In this document: positions 1 through 11,400 of the stretch, one piece after another
Numbering within the stretch: the first letter of the stretch is position 1
Layout: every line of letters begins with the position of its first letter
DNA from: a virus
DNA: 40,722 bases
IMG/VR virus record: IMGVR_UViG_3300031857_000458
Coordinates: 1-40,722 of that record
Reading direction: 5' to 3' (one strand)
Made by a program: the position numbers and the translations under genes
The notes under the pieces: model-generated
The model's input: the letters and a program-made list of their open reading frames with translations, nothing else
What the model was told of the DNA's origin: nothing
Database searches by the model: none

Positions 1-1
1 T

Positions 2-1357
2 GTAAGTGAATCTATTGATATCTATGAAGGTGTTTATCTTACAGACACATATGCCGTAGATTATGGCAATCCATTAATTTATAAGATTAACAACAAAACC
101 GTTGACATTTCCAGCGTTACTGTTACTATACTTGAAGACAATGGATCTACAACACTAGAATATTCACGTGCTACTTCGCTATTTGGTCATGATGAAAATG
201 CCAAAGTATTCTTTTTACAACCAGCAGTTGGTGATATATATGAAGTAGTATTTGGTGACGGTGTTGTTGGTCGCAAACCAAAGAATAACTCGATTGTAGT
301 AATCGAATACAGAACATCAAATGGTGAACTTCCAAATGGCGCATTTAGATTTATTAATGCTGCTCGTATTGATAATGAAGCCAATGTAGCTATTACAACA
401 TTATCAGCAGCCGCAGATGGAACCGTTGCAGAAGATCTGAACTCAATCAAGTTTAATGCACCAAGAGCTTTCACGACTCAAGAACGTGCTGTGACTGCTG
501 AAGATTATGAAAATCTATTGAAGGCCAACTATCCAGAGATTAATGCGGTGACTGCATACGGTGGCGAGGATGCAACACCTCCACAGTTTGGTCGTATCTT
601 TGTTTCAGTTGATCTGACAGATGTTGATGGTCTACCAAAGATTAAAGAAGACGAATACAGAAGATTCCTTCGTTCGCGTTCTTCTGTAGCAATGGAACCA
701 CTCTTTGTAACTCCTGATTATACATATCTTAAGATTGATAGTACTGTTCGATATAACATTAACAGAACTGGTCTAAATCCAGAAGATCTTCGTGCATATG
801 CAATTGATGCTATTCTAAACTATGCATCAACAAATCTAAATAGCTTTGCAAAAACATTCAGATACTCAAAAATGGTTCAAGCTATCGATGCTACAGATGC
901 TAGCGTTATTAGTAACGAAACAGAAGTGAATCTTGTGAAGTATCTAACTCCAGATCTTGGTGTTCCTTTGAATCTAACAATCGATTTCAAGTCTCCACTT
1001 ACTCAGGAAATTCCTTTGCTTGGTGATGAGCATCCAATCATCGACGTACATGGTATTACATCAACACCATTCACATATACCGGAATTCAGAACTGCATTC
1101 TAGAAGACAACGGTGATGGTGTTGTTCGTATTGTAACTCCGGTTGGTGCAAATCACAAGAAGATTGTCGATGTTGGTACAGTTGATTATGATACTGGTGT
1201 TGTAAGGCTGACAAACTTTACTGTTCAAAATTATATTGGTACATCTTTAAAGATCTATGCTGAGCCAAGATCACGTGATATTACTGCCATCCAGAATGTG
1301 ATATTAAATATCATTGAACCAGACGTGAACATCACAATCGAACAGATCAGAGAATAA
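2..1357 (+). CDS. 6: Baseplate wedge protein gp6, 5' end cut off
   Basis: The frame is open from base 2 and gives 451 visible residues up to a TAA; the N-terminus lies outside the window. T4 gp6 dimers tie the wedges into the ring around the baseplate hub. The visible part contains the gp6-like stretch ERAVTAEDYENLLKANYPEI followed by a GGED motif and PPQFGRIFVSV, which recalls the T4 gp6 core. A GTG at 491 could be mistaken for a start, but homology-like sequence continues well upstream (for example FGDGVVGRKPKNNS around residue 85), so the gene is longer. The stop overlaps the next start by one base (TAATG), implying translational coupling with the gp7-like gene. Wedge order 6-7-8 matches T4. 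Family assignment is from recalled motifs plus synteny. Confidence 0.87.
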   Translation, partial: VSESIDIYEGVYLTDTYAVDYGNPLIYKINNKTVDISSVTVTILEDNGSTTLEYSRATSLFGHDENAKVFFLQPAVGDIYEVVFGDGVVGRKPKNNSIVVIEYRTSNGELPNGAFRFINAARIDNEANVAITTLSAAADGTVAEDLNSIKFNAPRAFTTQERAVTAEDYENLLKANYPEINAVTAYGGEDATPPQFGRIFVSVDLTDVDGLPKIKEDEYRRFLRSRSSVAMEPLFVTPDYTYLKIDSTVRYNINRTGLNPEDLRAYAIDAILNYASTNLNSFAKTFRYSKMVQAIDATDASVISNETEVNLVKYLTPDLGVPLNLTIDFKSPLTQEIPLLGDEHPIIDVHGITSTPFTYTGIQNCILEDNGDGVVRIVTPVGANHKKIVDVGTVDYDTGVVRLTNFTVQNYIGTSLKIYAEPRSRDITAIQNVILNIIEPDVNITIEQIRE

Positions 1358-4300
1358 TGAAAAAAATAGAAGCAATCATTTCTCCATTTATTGAGAACCA
1401 GTTTCCTTCTTTCTATCAGGAAGAGGGACCACAGTTCATTGCTTTTGCCAAAGCATACTTTGAGTGGATGGAATCTGCTAATAACGTTCTTTATCAAGCA
1501 CGTAAACTTCCAGACTATCGTGACATTGATACGACTGTTGATGAATTTATTCTCCAGTTCAAAGAAAAATATCTGAAAAACATTCAATTCGATACTGCTA
1601 CAAACAAGCAATTACTAATCAAGAACTCGCTTGATCTGTATCGTTCAAAGGGTACCGAGCGTTCTATTGACTTGTTCTTCAAATTGGTGTATGGTACAGC
1701 TGCCGAAGTACGTTATCCTGCAGATAACATTCTTCGCGTTTCAGATGGTATCTGGGAAAGACCAGAATATCTAGAAGTTACACACAGCCGTTTTAATGTC
1801 GAGTATGTTGGTAAACAAATTGTTGGTGCACTTTCTGGTGCCAAGGCATTTGTCGAAAAGTTCATTCGTCGTCGTACATCTGTTGGATATGTAGATCTAC
1901 TTTACATCTCTGGTCGTCAAGGTGAGTTTAACAATGGCGAGGTTATTGGTTTAAATATCAACAATAGTCCAGTTTATGACAGAACAAAAAGAGCTAAGTT
2001 GATTGGTTCTGTTAAGCGTGTACTACTACAAGATCGCAGCCGTGAATTCCGTGTAGGTGATATTGTTACATTTGCTGGTACCACGAACGGACAAGGTGGA
2101 CTTGCTCGTGTTGAGTCTGTCAGTGAAGCAACTGGTATCGTTGACTTCATCTTTATTGATGGCGGTTATGGTTACACACTTGATACAGAATCTATTATCT
2201 CTGAAAAAGTAATTACACTTGATAATGTAGTAGCAAACACAAATAGTGATCAATATTTCCGCCTGTTCGAACAGGCCGTTGAACCAATTGTAAATGCTAC
2301 ATTTACCAGCGCAATTGCCAATCTTTCGATTGGTGATACAGTCTCACGTTATATTGGTGGTACTGTTGTCGGCACCGGTAAGATTATCGATCTAGATCAA
2401 ACAGGTGCAAATGGCACGGTGATGATCTCACACGTAAATGGTGTGTTTACAAATACCGCAACATACTATACATCTGGCAATGTCATCTCATTCTATGCCA
2501 ACACAATCGAAGACAGAACGATTGGCGGTAAAGTAATGGGTATTCCAGAAATTTACACTGTGACGGTTGAAAACCAAGTTGGAACACTTGCAGTTGGTCA
2601 GGATGTTCTATATAAAAATACTTCTGCTATTGTTGGCAGAGGTATAATCGATAGTATTACTCCGGCTGGTACCGGTAATACTCTTGTAATCAGTTCTGCT
2701 CGTGGTACGTTTCCAATTGGAGAAAGATTAGAAGTATCTACAAACTCTTCAGTATCTGCAAACGTAGCCGAAGTAAATCTTACTGTTGGTGTATATGAGA
2801 TTAAGAAGTTTATCAATACTTTAAAATACTCTTCTGCAAATAACGATAAGATTCTTGAGAGTAGCAGAATCTATCGTTATGATGCTGATAACAAGAAGGT
2901 CGCTGAGGGCCTTCTGTTAACTGTATCTCATGACTCTGGATCGAACACTGGTAACCTGACATTCATTCCATTGAAAGGTTACTTTACAGAAACTGATAGA
3001 TTCTATACTGATACAAATACATCAATTGCAACTACAGTTACATACACAGTATCAAATGCTGGTGGAGACTATGTCGCATCTGAACATGCAAGACTTCTGA
3101 CACAAACAACCAATACATCCGCAATTCCACTTTCAACAAGCTTTGGTTCTGGTGCGCAATTTAATGTTGGTACTCTTGGTGATACAGAAGACATCTTTAT
3201 TGGCACTGACATAATCTCTGCTAATGGTGTAGGAACACTTGATTACGATCGTGTAACTCTAACAGTCGGATCAAATGCTGGTTTTGTTGTGGGTGATAGA
3301 GTTTATCAAGAAATTAGCAAGATTGGCTTTAATGCTAACAGTTCAGTGAATGCCACATCTGGATTTATTGATCTGCCGACTGCAAATACTCGATTTACAA
3401 TTGGTGACATTGTCAAGTATCAAGTCGATGCTGGTAATACTGCACTCACTGGTCTTTATAATGGCGATTACTATTACATTGCTCTTGCAAATAGCACAGG
3501 TGTAATTCTTTCTTATCCGTATCGCAAGTCTGATCAAATCAATTCAACCAACTTCTCTACATTTGCTAATAATAAAGTAAATGAAGAAGGCCATTATCTG
3601 TATAAGCTTACGCATGGTACAGTTTTTGAAATTGGTTCTGGTGTACTTAGAACAAAAGATAATCATAATTACTTTAGTAATACCGGTGGTACTGCTAACA
3701 CAACTGCTTATGCTAACAGTAATGTAACAAAGCACAACGCTACAACAAACACTGCAATTAGTGCTGTTACAGTATACACTACACTTACACAAGCAAATCA
3801 AGCATATGCTGCTCTTCCTGTGGCTGCTGCAGCACTTGGCTTTCCAAAGAATCCACAGGGCGACTCAAAGAATACAATCTTCTCTTGCTTGTCATTTAAC
3901 AAGTTCACAATTGGCACAATTGGTTCTCTATCAGGCGTTGACCCCGGTTCTGGCTATAACGTCGATCCATACGTTCTGGCTCATCAACCATATATTTCAG
4001 CATTTGATCGCAAAGATTTTATTATCAATATTTCTGATGCAACAGGTGTATTTGCTGTTGGTGAAAAAGTAAATCAAACATTTGCCAACCTTGTTTACTA
4101 TGATTTAAAGGTCGATGATGGTGCTTATAGCAACACATTCGACGAGAAAGCTGTAACTATTAATGTAGACGATGAAATTCAAAGTGGAAATGATTTCATT
4201 CTGTACGTATCAAACAATACTACATTTAATACTACCGACCAAGTAAACTCAAATACTGACTTTATTTTAATTGCTGGTGCTGACGTAAGTTATCCTGCAA

Positions 4301-6036
4301 ACACTTACGTTCGTTATTATACCAACAACGGAAATACTGCACTTTCGGGTCTATCGAATAATGCATTCTACTTTGTAGCACTTGCAAACACTACTGGCGT
4401 AACGCTCTCGTCAACTGCCGGTGGTGCAAATATCAATATTACACAGGCCTCGAATGTTGCATCGTTCAACTCAAATACTGCAGTTGATGGCACCGCAAAC
4501 TTTATTAGTATTGCAACTGCAAATACTCTCTTTGCAAATGGTCAGCAAGTAAGATATCTTACTGCTGCTGGAAACACTGCCGTTACTGGACTTACAAATA
4601 ACGCTTTGTATTATGTAAGAAATGCCAACACCACTGGTCTTGCTCTGTCTGAAACAGTGAGTGGTGCTATCGTAGATATTACTGCTTTGAATCCTGGTGA
4701 TTCTGGCCACTTCCTTAGATATTATAATCCAGCCGCAAATGGCCACAATCTTGTCAGGTACGCAAACGAATTTGCTAACAACCAAAGAATCATCTATCGT
4801 ACGCCTGCGGCAAACACGGTTATCGATGGTCTGGCAAATAACACTGCATACTATATTGTTAGCTCGAACACTGTTGGCTTTAAGTTATCAGATACACGTG
4901 GCGGAACAGTCAAAACAATCAATGCTGCTTCTGCATCACTCGAATCACATACATTCTCGACCATTCCAGGATTCTTACCAGGTGATCGTTTATATGTAAA
5001 TAGTTCGCCAATTGTCAACTGCGTAGTTCAATCAATCTATACAGTTGGTGCAAATGGATTTGTTCGTGTGTCGGGTAATACTGGTGAGCTTACAACAAAC
5101 ACACTTCATTCATACTCTACACCATATGTCAGTGCAAACATATCAAACATTGCATCTGTCCAGATAACATCTACTGCCAAAGGTATTGTCAAGTCTGCTA
5201 ATACTTCTGTAGTTCGTGTAAAAAGACTTACATTTGAAAATACATTCAAAGCAGGTTCTATTCTAATTGGTGACGTTTCGGGTGCCTCGGCAAATGTAAC
5301 CGGCATTACTGAAGATTTAGATCTTCTATATCCAATCGGTCTTAATGCTGATATTGAAGCAAACGTTATTAGTGCAAATGGTCAGATTACATCGCTTCAG
5401 ATTGTCGACTCTGGTATTGGTTATTCTAACGGCGATGTTCTTCAATATACATCAGCTGATGGTGCAAGATCTGGTTCGGTTACAGTAGTAATTGATGGGC
5501 ACGGTATTGGTCAAGGTTACTATAGAAGTTCAAGGGGCTTCTTGTCTGAAGACATGTACATTCATGACGGCGATTATTACCAAGAATACTCGTATGAGAT
5601 TCTTTCAAAGATCTCTGTTGATCGTTATGCCGATATGTTTAAGAAGGTAATGCATACTGCTGGTACTAAATTCTTTGGCTCAGCACTGATCGTTGAAGAA
5701 GATTCAGTAACAGTAGAACTTTCAGAGATTGCAACAGGTCAAGAAGTACAGTTCAACTCTGCAGCCGATGTAAGTTCAGTAAATGAAACAATCGATACTG
5801 ATATTACACCAAATCCGTTTGCAAATGGTGATATTGTAAAATACACTACTACAACAGCGAATACGATTGTTCAAGGACTGGCAAATAATACCAACTATTA
5901 TGTTGTACAAACATCTGGTAGTACTGTGAAACTGTCAGCAACTGCCAATGGAACTCCGATAAATATAACAGCAAATACTACAGCTAGTGGTGACTCTACA
6001 TCAGGTCACTACTTGACAAAGACGATCGAGGAATAA
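1357..6036 (+). CDS. 7: Baseplate wedge protein, gp7-like, enlarged
   Basis: A 1559-residue structural protein between gp6 and gp8, the position of T4 gene 7 (1032 aa in T4). The N-terminal 150 residues are the most conserved-looking part: FIENQFPSFYQEEGPQFIAF and YFEWMES near residue 35, then a basic LYRSKGTERSIDLFFKLVYG segment. This N-terminus recurs in marine T4-like phage wedge proteins. The rest is beta-rich. It carries about five copies of a 50-60 residue module of the form GNTxxxGLxNNxxYYVxxANTTGxxLS (DNA near 3385-3540, 4280-4440, 4490-4680, 4750-4930 and 5810-5985) and GxGY turns (GGYGY near 2161, GIGY near 5413). Start ATG is coupled to gp6; the SD is weak (AGAGAA). In T4, gp7 with gp8, gp10, gp53, gp6 and gp25 builds the wedge. 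Calling it gp7 rests mainly on synteny. Confidence 0.68.
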   Translation: MKKIEAIISPFIENQFPSFYQEEGPQFIAFAKAYFEWMESANNVLYQARKLPDYRDIDTTVDEFILQFKEKYLKNIQFDTATNKQLLIKNSLDLYRSKGTERSIDLFFKLVYGTAAEVRYPADNILRVSDGIWERPEYLEVTHSRFNVEYVGKQIVGALSGAKAFVEKFIRRRTSVGYVDLLYISGRQGEFNNGEVIGLNINNSPVYDRTKRAKLIGSVKRVLLQDRSREFRVGDIVTFAGTTNGQGGLARVESVSEATGIVDFIFIDGGYGYTLDTESIISEKVITLDNVVANTNSDQYFRLFEQAVEPIVNATFTSAIANLSIGDTVSRYIGGTVVGTGKIIDLDQTGANGTVMISHVNGVFTNTATYYTSGNVISFYANTIEDRTIGGKVMGIPEIYTVTVENQVGTLAVGQDVLYKNTSAIVGRGIIDSITPAGTGNTLVISSARGTFPIGERLEVSTNSSVSANVAEVNLTVGVYEIKKFINTLKYSSANNDKILESSRIYRYDADNKKVAEGLLLTVSHDSGSNTGNLTFIPLKGYFTETDRFYTDTNTSIATTVTYTVSNAGGDYVASEHARLLTQTTNTSAIPLSTSFGSGAQFNVGTLGDTEDIFIGTDIISANGVGTLDYDRVTLTVGSNAGFVVGDRVYQEISKIGFNANSSVNATSGFIDLPTANTRFTIGDIVKYQVDAGNTALTGLYNGDYYYIALANSTGVILSYPYRKSDQINSTNFSTFANNKVNEEGHYLYKLTHGTVFEIGSGVLRTKDNHNYFSNTGGTANTTAYANSNVTKHNATTNTAISAVTVYTTLTQANQAYAALPVAAAALGFPKNPQGDSKNTIFSCLSFNKFTIGTIGSLSGVDPGSGYNVDPYVLAHQPYISAFDRKDFIINISDATGVFAVGEKVNQTFANLVYYDLKVDDGAYSNTFDEKAVTINVDDEIQSGNDFILYVSNNTTFNTTDQVNSNTDFILIAGADVSYPANTYVRYYTNNGNTALSGLSNNAFYFVALANTTGVTLSSTAGGANINITQASNVASFNSNTAVDGTANFISIATANTLFANGQQVRYLTAAGNTAVTGLTNNALYYVRNANTTGLALSETVSGAIVDITALNPGDSGHFLRYYNPAANGHNLVRYANEFANNQRIIYRTPAANTVIDGLANNTAYYIVSSNTVGFKLSDTRGGTVKTINAASASLESHTFSTIPGFLPGDRLYVNSSPIVNCVVQSIYTVGANGFVRVSGNTGELTTNTLHSYSTPYVSANISNIASVQITSTAKGIVKSANTSVVRVKRLTFENTFKAGSILIGDVSGASANVTGITEDLDLLYPIGLNADIEANVISANGQITSLQIVDSGIGYSNGDVLQYTSADGARSGSVTVVIDGHGIGQGYYRSSRGFLSEDMYIHDGDYYQEYSYEILSKISVDRYADMFKKVMHTAGTKFFGSALIVEEDSVTVELSEIATGQEVQFNSAADVSSVNETIDTDITPNPFANGDIVKYTTTTANTIVQGLANNTNYYVVQTSGSTVKLSATANGTPINITANTTASGDSTSGHYLTKTIEE

Positions 6037-8442
6037 ATGTCAGTTACTCAAAAACTTGTAACAACTAATTTTAATGTAGAAAGCGCTGCAAGTTTTGTGA
6101 GCTCTTTTGCTAATAACGACTACTTTGTCTTTGCTGGCAAGCATACTCCGTATCCTGGAAGTGATACAAATCTGACTACACCAAACAACAGTGTTAAGTC
6201 AACCAACCTTGATGTTTATGATAACATGATCTTTGCAAAAAGAATTGCAACAAGTGATGTTGTACATGTTGTAAACAAGTATCTCTGGTCTTCAAATACT
6301 TTCTATCATAAGTACGATCACCGCGATGGTGGTCTTTATGATAAGAGATTCTATACAGTTATAGATAATAGCACTGAATTTAATGTTTACAAGTGTTTAT
6401 TTAATGCTAGTAACACTACAGTGAACGTAAACTCTACTGTTGCTCCATCTACTAAAACACTTGATCCGATTGTAACCGGCGATGGTTATATCTGGAAGTA
6501 CATGTATAGTGTAACAAAAACACAATATGAAAAGTTTGCAACCACAAATTATATTCCTGTTGTTGCTAATACATCAGTTGAAACAAATGCTACACCTGGA
6601 ACAATTGAAGTCATTGATATTGTAACACGCGGCAAAGGTTATGATAACTATATTGCTAATGGTACATTTAGAACAACAGACTTGTCAGTAGGTGCTGATA
6701 CAATCTATGGTGCGCCGGATGATGCTGAAGCTGAGGATGATTACTATCGTGGTGGTGTAATCAAAATCACAACTTCTTCTGCTGGTGCTGCTGGCCAATA
6801 TCGTAGAATTGTTGATTATCGTGGTGTAGGCGGACAAAAGATCTTTACTTTGAATTCTGCTTTTACAACACCACCGGCCGCTGGCGATACTTACGAAGTC
6901 TATCCGTATGTTTATGTTTGGGGTGATGGAACAGAAACAACTGCCGCCGAAGGTAGAGCAATTATTGATTCAACAGCCAATTCAATTGTAGAAATTGAAA
7001 TGCTGAGTGTCGGTGCCGGTTATCGCTATGGCGAGTCTTATGCTGGCAAGACTTCTGACACAATTCCAATTACAATTAACAGTGCATTTATTGATATGCC
7101 AGCTTCTGTTGCAAACAGCGCTGGATTTACAGCCGCAACTCTTCAACCAATTGTTTCTCCTCCAGGTGGTCATGGTTCAGATCCACTTACAGAACTTGGA
7201 GCCAGAAGAGTTTGCATTAGCACTAAATTCACTAATAGTGAAGGTTCAACAATTCCAACTGAAAACGATTTCCGTCAGGTTGGAATTCTTAAGAATCCGC
7301 TTTACACAAATGTTGATTTAATTCTCCGCTCTGCTAATACTGTAGGTGGTAACTTTAATATTGGTGAAACTGTTTACCAGTTCAAGCAATATAAGCTTCA
7401 TGGAAACGTTTCTGTTACTGCTTCAAATACTACTATTAAGAAAACAAATCAAGGCCGTATCTCTTCAACTATTACAATTACAAACGGTGGAACGGCTTAT
7501 GATAATACCGATATTATTGTAGCAAATAACACCGGTACTGGTGGATCTGGATTTTCTGCAAATATTGCAACCAATGGATCTGGTGTAATTACATCTGTTG
7601 TAGTTTCGAACCAAGGTAACAACTATGTTACTCTTCCGACACTAACAGTTACAACATCAACAGGAACTAATGGCCAATTAGCTGCTGTCTTTGCTAATCC
7701 ACAGACACCTACATTTAAAGATAACTTTACTGCAGGTGATTATGTTCTAGTTACAAAAGGAAGTAATAACTATCTTACTGTTGTAAGTGGTGTTCCACAA
7801 GACTATCAAATCACTGCATCAACAAACTCTACGTTTACTGCAGACGATTGTGAAATCTCGGCTCTTGTTCTTCAGGCTTCTGGTAAAGTAACATCAGTTA
7901 GTGCTGGACAGGTCACTCTTTCAAATGTTGCTGGCGTATTCTCAGAAGAATCAAAGATTATTGGTCTTACTTCTGGCGTAACAAGTATTATTGAAGCAAC
8001 CGCTAACCTCACTCCTCCAGCTGTAGCTATTCAGGTAAATGATAAACCGGCCGGAGCATTTAATACAGCAGTTCAGCTTTCGAGACTAGTGGGCAACTTC
8101 CCATCTGGTGGTACAAGCTTTATTGCTGACGAAGTAATTGAGCAAGAGAGCCTTATCTCGTTTGCTATGCCACGTGGATCTTTCCACTCTATCACTCTTG
8201 GTGGTGGCGTAGATGACGATACTATGTTTATTAGTAATAAATTTGGTATCTATAACTTAGATGAAGCAGGCGTAAGAAATATCGTCGGAGTCACTTCTGG
8301 CGCTACACTTGAGAATTTGAGTAATAAATATCCTGGAGACTTTGTTGTTGGTAGCGGTCAAGTTCTATATATTGAAAATCTAGATCCGATTACTCGAAGC
8401 AACAATAAATCAGAAATAATTAAGATAATTTTGGAGTTCTAA
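6037..8442 (+). CDS. 8: Baseplate wedge protein gp8, enlarged
   Basis: 801 residues against 334 in T4. Both ends match T4 gp8 in pattern: an N-terminal TTNFNVESAASFVSSF segment, GDGYIWKYMYSV near residue 148 (T4 has GDGYVWEYLF), NDFRQVGILKNPL near residue 410 (T4 FRQISIITNPL), and a C-terminus with VLYIENLDPITR and a final ILEF (T4 MIYMENRPPI and ILFTF). Extra length comes from beta-rich insertions with GxGY or GGxxY turns (GKGY, GAGY, GGTAY, GNNY), so this looks like a gp8 core with added domains. gp8 forms dimers in the wedge. The start has a good SD (GAGGA at about 6028) and follows the gp7-like stop with no gap. A one-mismatch late box (GATAAATA, 5958-5965) lies 71 bases before the ATG. 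Confidence 0.85.
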   Translation: MSVTQKLVTTNFNVESAASFVSSFANNDYFVFAGKHTPYPGSDTNLTTPNNSVKSTNLDVYDNMIFAKRIATSDVVHVVNKYLWSSNTFYHKYDHRDGGLYDKRFYTVIDNSTEFNVYKCLFNASNTTVNVNSTVAPSTKTLDPIVTGDGYIWKYMYSVTKTQYEKFATTNYIPVVANTSVETNATPGTIEVIDIVTRGKGYDNYIANGTFRTTDLSVGADTIYGAPDDAEAEDDYYRGGVIKITTSSAGAAGQYRRIVDYRGVGGQKIFTLNSAFTTPPAAGDTYEVYPYVYVWGDGTETTAAEGRAIIDSTANSIVEIEMLSVGAGYRYGESYAGKTSDTIPITINSAFIDMPASVANSAGFTAATLQPIVSPPGGHGSDPLTELGARRVCISTKFTNSEGSTIPTENDFRQVGILKNPLYTNVDLILRSANTVGGNFNIGETVYQFKQYKLHGNVSVTASNTTIKKTNQGRISSTITITNGGTAYDNTDIIVANNTGTGGSGFSANIATNGSGVITSVVVSNQGNNYVTLPTLTVTTSTGTNGQLAAVFANPQTPTFKDNFTAGDYVLVTKGSNNYLTVVSGVPQDYQITASTNSTFTADDCEISALVLQASGKVTSVSAGQVTLSNVAGVFSEESKIIGLTSGVTSIIEATANLTPPAVAIQVNDKPAGAFNTAVQLSRLVGNFPSGGTSFIADEVIEQESLISFAMPRGSFHSITLGGGVDDDTMFISNKFGIYNLDEAGVRNIVGVTSGATLENLSNKYPGDFVVGSGQVLYIENLDPITRSNNKSEIIKIILEF

Positions 8443-8446
8443 ATAA

Positions 8447-11400
8447 ATGGCTCTGCAGACAGACCTAAATGTATTTCCGTACTACGACGACTATGATCCG
8501 GCGAAGAACTTTTATCGTGTTCTTTTCAAGCCAGGTGTAGCCGTTCAGGCACGTGAGCTTAATCAACTCCAGACCATTCTACAGAATCAAGTTGAGAAGT
8601 TTGGCGATAACATCTTTAAGCGTGGTACAATCATCGAAGGTTGTAACATTAGCCGCCACTCGGTTCTTCCTTATGTTAAGATTAAGGATACTGAAACAGA
8701 CGGTACTCAAATTGCTATTACTGCATTTGAAGGTATGTCTGTTCGTAACAGTTCAAATGTGGCAGGTCATATTGTTAAGACTGTTGCCGGTTTTGAATCG
8801 CGTTCACCAGATCTAAATACGCTCTATGTAAAGTATAACTCATCAGGCACAAATTCAAACACATCAACATTTGCTGCAGGTGATACACTCGAAGTCTTTA
8901 GTCCACTTTATCCAATTTTCAAGACACGAGTAAATAACGGTTCTTCTCTGTTTAGTAATACAGATTCGGTAGTAGTTGTTTCAGCTCTTGCTGTTCAAAA
9001 CTCTACTGGTGGTAATACTTTCCCAGCCGGTGCGTTTGCCAATGGACATACCATTCAAAATGGTGTAGCAAATCTTGTTATTGTAGAAGCAAATGCGACT
9101 GCAAATGCTGAAGTACTTATTCTCAAAGTAAGACCATATGCAAATAACCTTGCTGATGGTACTGCAAATACAACATTGTGGCGCTTTGGACCAGGTGAAA
9201 CAATTCGCAGTGCTAACACTGCAAACACTGCAAACGTTGTTGCTCTAATTGGTGCAAGCGCATCAGGATCTCTTGTTACAGATGCTCTTGGTAAAGTAAC
9301 ATCTATTTCTGTAATTGGCCAAGGATCTGGTTACTACGTTCCACCGCATGTAACAGTAATGAAGCAATCAACCACAGCTCTTTCGGCTACCGAAATCGGA
9401 GATCTGGATGTTTTTGCTCTTAACTATATGGCCGCTATCACTGTTGCAAACTCAGCAGTATCTCCAGTTGGCACTGGTTATGGTGTAACTGTTGATGAAG
9501 GTACTATCTATCAAAAGGGATTCTTCTCAAGAGTATCTCCACAACTTGTAGTTGTCAATAAGTACTCAAATACAGGTTTTAGCAAGTCAGTTGGTTTCTA
9601 TACCGCAGAAGATATCATTGATAGCAACGAAGATACATCACTTCTTGATAACGCTACTGGCACTTTCAACTACGCTGCTCCTGGTGCAGATCGTCTGAAG
9701 CTAACTCCAGAACTTACTGTTCTTACTAAGGAAGAAGCGGATGCAAATACTGACTTCCTTCCAATCATCGAGTTTGCTGACGGCCGCCCATACAAACAGA
9801 ACCAAAGCACAGTCTATAATGTTATTGGCGACGAGATTGCCAAGAGAACATACGAAGAATCTGGTAACTACGTTCTAGATCAATTTATCTTTGCAACTCG
9901 TGATTCGGCAACATTCTCTGAAACATCTTCTGTATTCAAGATGAATGTGGATCCAGGTAAAGCATATATCAACGGTTATCGTGTAGAGACCGAACACTAT
10001 AGAGCAAACGTTGCTAAAGGTGTTGCAACAGGAACAAACAATGCTGCCAAGCTTCGTCTTGGATACGGTAGTTATGTTCGTGTAAAGGAACTTGGTGGTA
10101 ACTTTGCTTTCAATATCGGCGCGCAAGTAGATTTACAAGATGCTACAGCAGCTTATGTTACAACATCAGCTGGCAATGTTATCTCGGCATCTGGTAACAA
10201 GATTGGTGAAGCACGTATTCGTTCAGTAACTCTTGAATCAGGACAAATCGGCGCAGCTGATGCTGTATATCGCCTGTATCTGTTTGATGTTGTTATGAAC
10301 GGTGGTAAGAACTTCGGTAACGTACGTTCAGTATACTACGGTGGAACAAACAAAGGTGTTGCAGACGTTATCATCGGTGCAAGCGGTCAGGCTCAACTGG
10401 AGGATGCAGGAAGCACATCGCTTCTTTACAACTCTGTTCCAGCAATGAAGACTGCTGCAAATATTTCTTACACATACCGCACTGTCAATGAGTCAGAGAC
10501 TGCAAATACATCTGGCTTTATCGAACTAAACCTTGGTGCTGGCGAAGCATTCCCTTATTCTGGTGCACTGAGCACATCTGCAAAGAATGAACTTCTTATC
10601 ATTCCAAAGGCCAATTATCAGGCACTGGCTGCAGCAACCGGAACAATTTCTATTGGTGCTGGTTCCACTGCCAATACTCTTGTTGCAGGTGCCGGCGGTA
10701 CAAACTTCCTGAACGTATTCAGTGCCGGGGACTTCATCAAGTTTGCAAATAGCACTGGCGGTACAACAGTTGTTGCTCAGGTATCTCAGGTAACTGGTGC
10801 GTCGTCAATGGTTCTAACTGCTGGTGCAGGTCAAACATATTCTGGTGGTACTGCAACTCTCTACTATCCAGCTAACGTTCCTGTCTCGCTGTCAAGCAAA
10901 GCTGCACGTTATGCAAACGTGAGCGTATCAAACAGCCAGGTCATGACGATCTTCCTTGCAAATAATATTGCAAACTCGACTGGCAGTTCTTCATCCGCTA
11001 ACGTAATGGTTGTCTATAACGCAACTCGTACAAGTGTAAGTTCTGCTGTCAAGTCTTCAAACCGCTCAGTACACACAAGAGTTGTTTGCTCGAATAACGC
11101 AGGTGGTGTGAATGGTCCATGGGCACTTGGTCTGTCAGATGCATACCGTCTGAGAAAAGTATTCCAAGCAAACGGCGCGTCAAGAGCTCTATCGTTTAAT
11201 GCAAACACTGGCGTTGAAAACTCTGGTACAGCAAATGCATTTGTTCTGATCTCAGATAACCCATTTGCAAACGGTGACTCGGTTGTTTATGCTGACAATA
11301 CTACAACAATTACCGGTCTATCAGATGCAGGAACATACTACGCTGTCTTTGCAAACAGCACTGGTATGGCTCTGGCTTCTACTCGTGGTGGCGCTAACCT

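Noticed and set aside
491-1357. Independent gene starting at GTG 491
   Set aside because: The same frame stays open from base 2 with gp6-like sequence, so this is the middle of the truncated gp6 gene.
8438-8445. TCTAAATA just before the 8447 gene as a late promoter
   Set aside because: The transcript would start inside the gene, after its ATG. The string comes from the stop codon plus spacer; the TTGGAG ribosome site needs an upstream start.
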